NCBI GenBank assembly: GCA_002633025.1
Contig: NMRB01001426.1
Span: 65,187 to 129,186, forward strand
Reading direction: 5' to 3'
DNA from: Notospermus geniculatus
Lineage: Eukaryota > Nemertea > Pilidiophora > Heteronemertea > Lineidae
Length of the DNA stretch: 64,000 nt
The position numbers were made by a program, and so were the translations under genes. Each line of letters starts with the position of its first letter. Within the stretch, counting starts at the first letter, position 1. Of the stretch, positions 55,466-64,000 are shown one piece after another. A model generated the notes under the pieces. The model had not been told where the DNA came from. It saw nothing but the letters and a program-made list of their open reading frames with translations, and ran no database searches.

Positions 55466-56435
55466 GATGAGGATGCATGGAGGATGACTTTTCTGCTATG
55501 ATAATATAGACAATTCTCAAATTGACGCAAATGAGAAAGATCGAAATCGCAACATAACCTCGGTCTGAAATTAAAATGAAATGAGGCAGAGAACCCCACG
55601 ACAGTGGCTTTGACAACGTTGCATCAGAGTCGACCATTGCTGAATCATGGATTGCGTCACGTCAGCATGGTTTCAAAGATCAAGGTTGTGGTTGCGATTG
55701 CGGCGGAAGTGCGCAGATCTGCGGATTCGAGAATTGTGTATTTGGATTTTTCCATTCGGGCTAACACTGAAGCATCATTAGCCCATCACGGCCAATGATA
55801 CTTTGGCTTCAGCCCTCATAATATGGAAGAGCAGTTCAATAGTGTTGAGTGAAGGGAAGAATCAAGCTGTAGTCAATTTCATTCAGTCGATCACAATCCA
55901 CAACAATAGCGAAATCACACTATGAACAGAACGCGCCAAGATTCTCATGCGTTGTTTGTAACCAAATCTAATAACTGGCTAAGAATTCTGGGAAGACTAC
56001 GAATGCTAATTAAGTTTGGATAATTGCGCTATATATATTGTATGATTCTACGATACATAATTTCACTCTGGGGAATGGCTGCAACTTATCAAATTTGCCA
56101 CCAATGGGCAACTGTTTTGTGTCTGCTTGGCGGCGTGACGACTGGGTCTTTCCGTGATGTTACTTCATTAGCCGTATCCAGGCCTCCCGTTCCTGTCTAG
56201 TGCAGTTTAGCAGTGCTGAGCTCTTCCCTTTTGTCAGATCCTTGCATGTTTATGGATGGACAAAAATAAAAATAAAATAACAGAAAATCAGCTCTTGTCA
56301 TACGATCTGCGTTTCTCCATTACCCTGGTGATGAAGGTTCGTCATTCTCATCTTAAATCATGGATAGAGTGCTTGCATTTTGATGCACAGGCACCTGCAG
56401 TTCTGACGAAAGCATAAGCTTTTAGGAGATGGTGA
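55466..56435. other. Noncoding DNA, no features recognised
   Basis: Open frames here are short and lack splice context. AAAAATAAAAATAAAATAAC at 56262 is simple sequence. Confidence 0.4.
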
Positions 56436-56910
56436 TCACAGCCAGCAGTCACAAGATTTGTGGCCAAGTGGTAGAGCAGTCACTAGAATTACAGCCAAGT
56501 GGTAGCCAGCGAGTCACCTAGCCAGCGAGTCACCTAGATTTACAGCCGAGTGGTAGCCAGCATGCAGTCACTAGATGATGACAGCCAAATGGTAGCCAGC
56601 AGTCACTAGATTTGCTGCCAAGTGGTAGCCAGCAGTCACTAGATTTTAAGCCAAGAGATAGCCAGCAGTCTGTACTCCAGCAGCCACTAGATTTTCAGCA
56701 GTGGTAGCCAGCAGTCGCTGGTTTTGCAGCCAAGTGGTAACCAGCAGTCGCAAGATTCGTAGCCAAGTGGCAGCCAGCAGTCACCTAGATTTACAGCCAA
56801 GTGGCAGCCAGAAGTGGTCACTATAGATTTACAGCCAAGTGGCAGCCAGCAATCACTAGATTTACAGTCAAGTGGCAGCCAGCAGCCACTAGACGCAAGG
56901 GCCCAACGCG
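56436..56910 (+). repeat. Minisatellite, about 33-bp unit, about 13 copies
   Basis: The unit ACAGCCAAGTGGTAGCCAGC plus AGTCACTAGATTT varies in length between copies (30-37 bp). One detached unit lies at 57579-57602. Confidence 0.9.
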
Positions 56911-57233
56911 CCGCGTAGCGGCCAATAGCGAAGCTAGCCAAAGACTTGTCACGGGTCAATCAATAGAACTGGACTCATAGGAAATATGCACCTAATGTCC
57001 AGATGGAATATACCGGACGGTTGGTTCACGTTTTTAGTGACTGTGAACGTAGATGGGTACATTATGTAGCGATACGCTGACAGATTTGCTGGGGACTTGC
57101 TCTGTGGATGTTGTAAAATGCGATTTTTGGAAGATTATTCTGATTTGCAACGTCATTTTTAATTAACATAAAAATATGTTGAGTAGCTGGGATATGTTTA
57201 TAAACATTTATTGAGCAGCCACCGTCATGACGT

Positions 57234-57305
57234 GGCCGGCTGGCGCATCGGTAGAGCGTCCGGCTCTGAATCCGGGGCGCCGGGTTCGAGCCTTGCGATG
57301 GGAAT
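57234..57305 (+). repeat. tRNA-like sequence (degenerate tRNA or SINE head)
   Basis: GGCCGGCTGGCGCATCGGTA has a good box A (TGGCGCATCGG), and GCCGGGTTCGAGCC a good box B. The central loop CTCTGAATC resembles a Gln/Glu-type anticodon region, but the anticodon loop has eight bases and the acceptor and T stems pair poorly. It is followed by T-rich DNA that could terminate Pol III. I call it a pseudo-tRNA. Confidence 0.5.
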
Positions 57306-57446
57306 TTTTATTTTTTTCACGTGTCAGTTTCTCTGTTTATTTTTTTTGGCTGAAAACGTTTTGTCGCAGGATGAATATCTCCCCAGCCCTTCCATTTCCC
57401 TACAAATCTGCATTTGCTAATAAATACTTATAACCACAGATCCCTG

Positions 57447-57509
57447 TCAGCTGCCCTGCATTCAGAGAGACTTTTCACTAAAGTCTCTCTGAATGCAGGG
57501 CAGCTGACT
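57447..57509. repeat. Perfect hairpin, 29-bp arms with short loop
   Basis: GTCAGCTGCCCTGCATTCAG and AGAGACTTT, then TCAC, then AAAGTCTCTCTGAATGCAGG and GCAGCTGAC. The pairing is perfect, which is atypical for microRNA precursors and suggests a recent inverted duplication. Confidence 0.85.
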
Positions 57510-58127
57510 ACCATCCACATTCCCCTCCCAGTCACCAAAAATATCAACACCACAACTAACGTTCAAGACTACTGGATATGTAGCCAAGTGGTAACCAGCA
57601 GAAAAGGGTGGTACAAAGGCAGGCTGGTTTTAGTCTTGGAGTTGTCAGAAAATCACAAAATCCCTTATGACTGACTTTGTGCTGAATTTGTGATGATGGA
57701 AATAGCAAATGTTTGAATACACTCAAGCATTCGTCACACCGAACTTTGTTCCTCGGAATAAAAAGTTCTGGGTATAGTCCTATCAACTTGCATTGTTTTC
57801 TTATTAGAAATTTAGGAATAATAAATAATGGGAGAGAAATTGGTGTTGTGGAAAGTGTCATATTAGGCCTAGTCAAAGGCTTAATTATTTTAGCTGTGGC
57901 ATGGCATAATTCCAGTGGAATGCCATGGTCATCATTATTTTATGCCTGTAGACATCTAACCTGATGCAGCAAGTTTGGCTAATGGGGAAAAGCAGAATCA
58001 CTGTTCAATACTTCCTTGATTATTTTCGCACATTGTAATTAGGTGTAAAATATGCGTTATTGGGGAAATTGTATTTGATATTTTACATCACGCACTATTA
58101 GCCCTTGTAAGTTTGGAAGATATCCAA

Positions 58128-58312
58128 AATAGAGCACAAAAAACGACACACAAAATTATAGTAAGTCAAGTCGTCTCCGAATTTTGGAAATTTTCGACCC
58201 CAACCGAGGTCTTCCTTGGGCACTTCCTCATTCACTTCTGGGATCTCTACTAGAAAGTGCCTGAGGAAGACCCCGGTTGGGGTAAAAAATTCTGAGACAA
58301 ATTGACTTGTAC
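58128..58312 (-). mobile_element. Inverted Penelope-like tail PT, copy 4
   Basis: AAGATATCCAAAATAGAGCA and CAAAAAACGACACACAAAAT are the reverse of the 29609-29769 tail. The arms contain GACCCCAACCGAGGTCTTCC and CCTGAGGAAGACCCCGGTTG. CTGAGGA plus a GACCCC hairpin closely fits a hammerhead core, but the expected GAAA is eroded to TAAAA. Confidence 0.5.
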
Positions 58313-59485
58313 TGTCATTTAAATTTGGAAGAGGCTATCTCAAGCTACTCATGTTCCTCGCTTGGCTTGGTCTGCAAAGGTAAAAAGTACAAGGCACCAC
58401 GGCTTACTGTCTCATGCAATGAATATGAAGAGGCAGGGATGATTAATCCCATTTGGCGCAGGCTGGATTTGAACCGGTGTGACATCTGTCAGTGTTGCTG
58501 TGTGTCGGTGTTTCCCCTTATTGTTGGGAAACACTTGCAGATATATGGATACATTTCTTTGTGTGTCCCTTGTTATCTGTAGTCGCAGCGTTTTCTGTCA
58601 GACAATAGTAGGGGAACACTCACAGATGGGAAACATTCAGAAACGTTACACCGGGATCTGTTCTTGGTGCCGGTAACCGGATGTTATAACCACTGGACAA
58701 TTGGGGCTTCTTCATTATGGTTGAGTCATACACCTTAGTCAATGTCGCCTAAAAAGAAGTGCGCGCACTGCTGAGGGGGTAGTAATGATCTTGGTCATTC
58801 ACACTCATCAAGGATCTATCCTACATGTACTTTCCTGAAAGTATTTGTCACCCTCCACCCTACCCCATTTCTCAAATTACAAGTGGAACAAACTCGGCAA
58901 ATTTTCTCTTTTTCTGCATCCTGATAAACACATTAACAGCGTGAATTACCATTTCACGTCTAATCATCGCGTCTGATTCAATAATGGTGAAATTTGCGCT
59001 CCTGGCTACTTGATTACATTGTCATGTGACCAGCTCGGGACACATCGGACAAAACACACATTCTCTCGGTGCACAATGGGTAATTAGGTAGAATTATTCT
59101 AGTCTTCTGGGAATGACAGCTCAGCAAAAAGTGACCATTATTCAACTATTGTTGCGTAAATTGCATTTTTTTGGGATGGGTGCTGCGGTACACGATTTGA
59201 TGAAATGATTGGACATGTTGTCAAGTACAATGTACAATGTACAAGTTATGTTGTAAAAAATTAGTGCGAAATTACATGTAGATGGATAAGTACAATGCCA
59301 TGTGGTTTCATTGCTTGGGACAGAGGTAGTTTAACATGTTTAACCATTTTGTGCAGGAGCAACTTTTCCTAATACTACACTCAAGTGCTGCCATCTATCT
59401 GATGTTGCACGACTAATGCTTCTGAGGTCTGCGGACAAAAAAGTTGAAATGACCCCTCCAGTGCATCTTCAATAGGAATACATTT
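58313..59485. other. Noncoding DNA, no features recognised
   Basis: A GTTTCCC-TTATTGTTGGGAAACA hairpin near 58510. No exons supported. Confidence 0.4.
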
Positions 59486-59745
59486 GAAGAGCTATGAAGC
59501 CATGGCGTGCTCTGCACGTCATGTGCATATGAAGTGACTTGGGCCATGACGTGCTCTGCACGTCGCGTCCAGATGAAGTGACTTGGGCCATGACGTGCTC
59601 TTCACGTTGTGTGCATATGAAGTGACTTGGGCCATGACGTGCTCTGTACGTCATATGCATATGAAGTGACTTGGGCCATGACGTGCTCTGCATGTCATGT
59701 GCATATGAAGTGACTTGGGCCATGACGTGCTCTGCACGTCAGCCG
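59486..59745 (+). repeat. 44-bp tandem repeat with GACGTGC palindromes, about 5.5 copies
   Basis: The unit CATATGAAGTGACTTGGGCC plus ATGACGTGCTCTGCACGTCATGTG is strongly conserved. Each unit includes the perfect palindrome GACGTGC-TCT-GCACGTC and ATGCATATGAA. Forty-four is not a multiple of three, so no coding repeat is implied. Confidence 0.92.
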
Positions 59746-60975
59746 CAGCTGAGATGATTAAAATAATAATGTTTCTTAATCATTTTCTCCACTGCCCTGC
59801 ATGAAACTTGGGTTGAGGTGGTCAAAGACAAACCATAAACAAAATCAGTGCTATCGCGTAAACCTAAGTTGAGATCCAAACTGAAATGGTTGTATCTGTG
59901 TTTTCAAGAGTTCAGATGAGTGGTGAAGCCTTTGGCAATGAAATTCAGTCTTCTCAAAGTATGATGTAGCATTCCTTTCTGATGGGGAACTTACTGTGGT
60001 CGTACTGCTGCAGACTTCAAAAGAATATGAAAGAACTGTGAATACAGCATTAATATCAAGAGCAGAACCTTCCCAAATGTACTATTTACATGTACAATTC
60101 ATCTTGTGCTGAAATACCAATATCATTCATAAATATTGTCTCTATACTTCTACCTACTTCTTGTGTCAGAGTCGATGGCTGCCAAGCCCATGAATGTTGA
60201 GAAGAGCAGCTTTTGTGTCTTTTGCCTCCACTCCCTCCTGAGGGATTGGTATCACCATGATCACTCAGCATGCTCAGGACTGTTTTCTTAAGTATTGACA
60301 TTAAAAAAAGATACACGTTTCGCTAAATCTGCCTATTCTTATCTTTTCAGGTGAGTGTCTTGTCAAACATTTTCAAGTAGCCTATCGGTAAAGTAGAAGT
60401 AAATTTTTTGCCTGTTTCACCTTTAAGGTGCTGTCACACTGAAGTAGTTCTCAAAACGTCCTGCCCCGTCCTAAAAAAATCGTAAAAGGGACTAGAACGT
60501 GTCACATTGGGCCAAATAATGTCTCGAAGTGCTGGAGCACCCTTCCCGTCCAAGCCCGTCCATGAAGTTCGTAAAAAGACGGTAAAAAGTTGCCACTATG
60601 TCCATTTCGGTCGCACACAGTTTGAGCCCGTTCGGCAACATTTTCAAGAACGTACTGATGTGTGATGGGGCATTTAGGGATAGGTCTAATTCCCAATACC
60701 CTGCGGTTTTCATAGACGTTGTGCAATAACAGGTCAAGAACAGCAAACATTGTCACTAGGGCTGTGAAAACTGAGCAGGAAACTGTTGTAGTGGTGCTTT
60801 CAGGATGTCCCACTTTAGTCCGAATATATCCTTGATGAAGAATTCGATTAAAACTTAAGATGCACTCATATCACCACACCACTAACATAATTAATTTATA
60901 ATTTGTACATTATTTTTGCAACAATAAAGGAAATGATTAATGAATTGCATAAGTGTGCCATCGTGGTGTGAGGTG

Positions 60976-61447
60976 CATTAAGCCAGGCGTACATCGCACT
61001 TTCGACTGGAAGTAACTGATCTGATCAGTCGCTGGTGGTGTACGTGTTGCGCGCACATCGCAAATTGTGCAACTCAGTAAAACTAGGAGGATCCAATCAG
61101 TTGTCGTGTCCAGACTGCGTACATCGCACTTACATTATGACTAGCAGCAACTCAGGTAACATCCAGGGCATTGAGACTAGGTTTCGTTCAGAAAACTAGC
61201 ACTGATCAGTCGCAAGCCCACGTACATTGCAGCGACTGAACAAAACTGGGTACAACTTAGTCGCTAGAAAGTTGAACATGTGCAACTCGCGGCGAGTGGC
61301 ACAATCTCGGTTCCAGCGAGTCGCAAGGGTGCATATACATCGATCGTTTCTGGCGACTGAGCTAGTCGCCTCCAGTTCCAGCTAGATCCTCAGTGAAGAC
61401 TAGTTGTATCCAGTCACAAGTGCGATGTACGTAGTACGCTAGGCTTT
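60976..61447. mobile_element. Inverted-repeat element family M3, copy 1
   Basis: AGCCAGGCGTACATCGCACT with TTCGACTGGA-GT-ACTGATC at the left, and CCAGTCACAAGTGCGATGTA with CG...TAGGCTTTA at the right. The interior has repeated CAGTCGC / GCGACTG words. Confidence 0.7.
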
Positions 61448-61870
61448 AGCATTCTTCGTCTGTGTGCGCCTAGCTTAGGGCTTTATATGTATACATTGTA
61501 TATGGAAGCCTTTATTGACCAGTATTCAGAATATTTGATGAAATATTTGAATGTGTGCAAATTAAGGACGTGCTTTAACATGTTTAAGGCACTTACCTCA
61601 AGCAACCGACATGCACACCATGTACATTACACAGCCGTAATTGACATACCTGATCATGTGCTGTTGCTTTCACCAGACAATGGCAGGTTTGAAAGAAGTG
61701 TGATTAGGTGTACCATTTCAACAGGTATGAAGAAGACTTTTAGAAAAAGAATTCATGGCTTGTTTTGCGGTGTATCATGTCGCGTTATTGAATTTCACTT
61801 TCCACAGTTACTAAACTCTTTTCTGAAGTACCCTTGGCTTCAGTTAGCATGTATTCAGCAATGCATACAT

Positions 61871-62038
61871 TGCTAATGCCCGCTGTACACGATCAAATTT
61901 TTCATCCAATTTTCTGAATATGCTCAATAAAGGCCTACATGCGGGTTTATAATTGAAGCCCCAATTTAGCTAGGCCCGGAATCTGAATTTCCAAAAAATT
62001 TTATGGAAAATTTGATCGTGTACGGCGGGCATTAGCAA
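61871..62038. mobile_element. MITE with GCTAATGCCCGC-GTACACGA ends
   Basis: TTGCTAATGCCCGCTGTACA plus CGATCAAATTTT is mirrored by AAAATTTGATCGTGTACGGC plus GGGCATTAGCAA. The element is 168 bp. Confidence 0.82.
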
Positions 62039-62089
62039 GTTCCAAGAAAACAGACTGAAATTATTCATGTGCTTAATAAGACTAAGCCG

Positions 62090-62227
62090 GTGACAGACTG
62101 GCGCGTCCAGGGGTTCCACCAATCAGATTCTTCAGTAGGTGTTTCGGTCCATGTTACCGCCTCCCTGATTGGTTGAATGCATTCCGACGCGCGCGTTGCT
62201 TACATGCCAGTATGTCACCGCCTTAAA
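62090..62227. mobile_element. Short MITE with AAG(C/G)CGGTGACA ends
   Basis: TAAGCCGGTGACAGACTGGC at the left is mirrored by GCCAGTATGTCACCGCCTTA at the right. Confidence 0.65.
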
Positions 62228-62659
62228 GGTGCACAGCCAGACTAGCTAGATGTCACATCTAGAGGGCCTTTTTGACATGACTGTGGAATGCGAAGTTTGT
62301 TCTGTTTCAGACGATTTATTGCGCGATTGGAGCGCAGATTGGAAGTCGAGGAATTTTGAGACAAAAAAGTTCAAGTCGAAGTTCAACAAGTAATGCCAAT
62401 GGGACTAGTCTTATCAGGAATGTAGATTGTCCGGTGTTGTATTTCAGATTGTTTTTGAGAGTGTTTACCGTGGTTTTTGAGGTCGATCAAGTCCCATTGA
62501 CATCGTCTTTTCTTAATATTTTTATCCGTGCAAGGCATCAGTTAGGCCATTGACTCTGTTGGCCTACTAAAAATATTTAGAAATCATTGAATTTAATTGA
62601 CAAATTAAAAACTATCTCAAAAACAATTTTGCTTGTAATACAGGCATGAGTTTTGTCCC

Positions 62660-62945
62660 CATTGAATGTACAGTACGTTGCACAATTGCCCTCCCTTCCA
62701 CGCCGCACACCATCCACGTCCCACATGTAGCGTCAACCGCGTACCGTCCTCATATCTTTCGCGGATGTCGTACACTGCGAAAGCCATGCAGTGAAGACGT
62801 AATGTCATTCGCCTATGGTGCATGGATGTCACGCAGAAGAGACGCATGACGTTCCTGTACCATAGGCAGTAAACTGAAGTACCTTCCTCGTAACGTACGT
62901 GGAAGGTACGCGAATAAAGGTAGGTCAATTGTGAAACGTACTGTA
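62660..62945 (+). repeat. Dispersed repeat R3, copy 2
   Basis: The same motif order as 51925-52145, from TGTACAGTACGTTGCACAAT to the GTAACGTACG / TACGCG region. It ends near GTACTGTATTTTACAG. Confidence 0.72.
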
Positions 62946-63252
62946 TTTTACAGTTAATATTCTAATTTAAAAGTCCCTCCCTTTGCAAAACACGGTATAA
63001 ATTTCGAACGTACGACAAGACAAGTGTCATATGTGTCACCACAAGACAGAAGATGGTGAGATCCCATCGAAAAACATTGAAGGAGACTTCGCTATAACTC
63101 TCGAGGATAGATATTTTTCAAGTGTGAGGAATTATTGACAAATCATTTGCATATATTGCTGTCGATATTTCCTTGCCAGTAGCCGCCGTACATGCTGTTT
63201 AAGACTACAGTTATTTTCTGCATAGGATAAGGGAAACGCTTATGGAAACAAG

Positions 63253-63633
63253 GCTAAATCCGGCCGTACATCGCACTTGCGACTGGATACAACCAGTCGC
63301 CACTGAGCTACCTGGCGACTTGGAGGATCTAGCTGGAACTGGAGGCGACTGATCAGTCGATCGCCAGAAACGGTCGATGTACGCACCCTTGCAACTTGCT
63401 GGAACTGAGATTTCGCCAGTCGCTGCGAGTTGCAATGTTCAACTTTCTAGCGACTAGTTGTTCCCAATTTCGTTCTGTCGCTGTGATGTACACGGTCAGG
63501 ACATGACGACTGATTGGGATCCTCCTAGTTTTACTGAGTTGCTGAATTTGCGATGTGCACGCAGTGCGGACATCACCAGCAACTGATCTGATCTATTGCT
63601 TCCAGTTGCAAGTGCGATGTACGCCCGGCTTAG
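63253..63633. mobile_element. Inverted-repeat element family M3, copy 2
   Basis: TAAATCCGGCCGTACATCGC at the left, and CAAGTGCGATGTACGCCCGG with CTTAGA at the right. The interior runs of GGCGACT and CAGTCGC match 60976-61447. Confidence 0.72.
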
Positions 63634-64000
63634 AGTCGCAAATCTGTTGACGTTGTTGCCGCATTTAGAAAATTTCGCCTTGATGATGCCGCCAGCAGAC
63701 GCTATGAAGTGAGTTCTTATTGGCTGTATTGAATGCTTATCAATAAGAACTGTCAGAAATGATTTTCAAACACGAAATCATTCCATAAATCATTAATCCT
63801 AAATGAAACCATCCGTATCCATAAGCCGGTCCCATGAGTCATTGGTGAGTTCGGTTCGACCTCGTAGAATTAGGGATTGATCGGTCGCCTGTGTTCTGGT
63901 CGATTGTGGCCACTAAACCACGACTGATCCTCTGCGGATGTGATACGATAAGTCGACTATTAGAATGTGAAATATCAGCGGTGAATTTCGTTGTGACAAG

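Noticed and set aside
56687-56959. Minus-strand open frame with repeated CWLPLGCKS units
   Set aside because: It is produced by the 33-bp minisatellite; unit lengths vary and there is no start or splice context.
57234-57305. Functional tRNA gene
   Set aside because: Box A and B motifs are good, but the anticodon loop has eight bases and acceptor and T stems pair poorly, so I list it as tRNA-like only.
57447-57509. microRNA precursor
   Set aside because: Arms are perfectly complementary with a loop of only a few bases, unlike natural precursors that have bulges and larger loops.
59469-59723. Minus-strand open frame rich in HMTYRARHGPSH units
   Set aside because: It comes from the 44-bp tandem array, where the open frame is chance; the unit length is not a multiple of three.
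61487-61876. 129-codon plus-strand open frame as a glypican or novel exon
   Set aside because: No glypican cysteine pattern, no splice borders, and its end overlaps a MITE at 61871; coding is unsupported.

Overview
This is a repeat-rich animal nuclear window. Genes have short exons separated by GT-AG introns of 0.3 to 5 kb or more, and introns and intergenic DNA are packed with foldback elements, MITE-like inverted repeats, tRNA-derived SINEs and minisatellites. The frequent motifs TAGGCCTA, ACATGTAC and TACCGG, the intron-rich genes, and the presence of COG6, a glypican and a LAR-type receptor suggest a marine invertebrate. An echinoderm or hemichordate is my best guess from sequence flavour, but a mollusc, brachiopod or amphioxus cannot be excluded. 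All six protein-coding genes I can support are on the + strand.

Layout. (1) 848-8721: 3' end of a LAR-type receptor tyrosine phosphatase-like ectodomain gene (FN3, furin-type site, membrane-proximal domain, transmembrane helix). It stops after a 24-residue cytoplasmic tail, with no phosphatase domain. Its introns hold nested transposons, including one that duplicated a 3' splice site. (2) 11104-19324: COG6, subunit of the conserved oligomeric Golgi tethering complex. The first nine coding exons and the last are present; the middle of the protein is missing at a single N at 18386. (3) 22986-38025: three tandem arylacetamide deacetylase / neutral cholesterol ester hydrolase-like genes, each with five coding exons in the same phases, made by repeated duplication of a 5.5-6 kb unit that includes the promoter region. 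The middle copy has HAGG in place of HGGG at the oxyanion hole. (4) 41007-46536: the first two coding exons of a glypican (GPC3/5-like); the rest lies beyond the right edge. (5) 46537-64000: glypican intron and/or intergenic DNA with minisatellites, inverted-repeat elements and one unassigned open frame.

The genes are not an operon and have no obvious common pathway. COG6 acts in Golgi glycosylation traffic, the three esterases are predicted ER-membrane lipid/ester hydrolases, and the glypican and the LAR-like protein are cell-surface proteins. LAR-family receptors are known to bind heparan sulfate proteoglycans including glypicans, but the linkage here looks coincidental.

The most informative signals are in how transposons meet the genes. 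At least four elements carry 9-bp target-site duplications (Mutator-like signature). A Helitron has a paralogous empty site in the same intron series. TTAA- and TA-flanked MITEs sit within 10 bp of 5' splice sites of the esterase genes, with empty sites in sister copies. Several inverted repeats resemble Penelope-like element tails with degenerate hammerhead-ribozyme cores.
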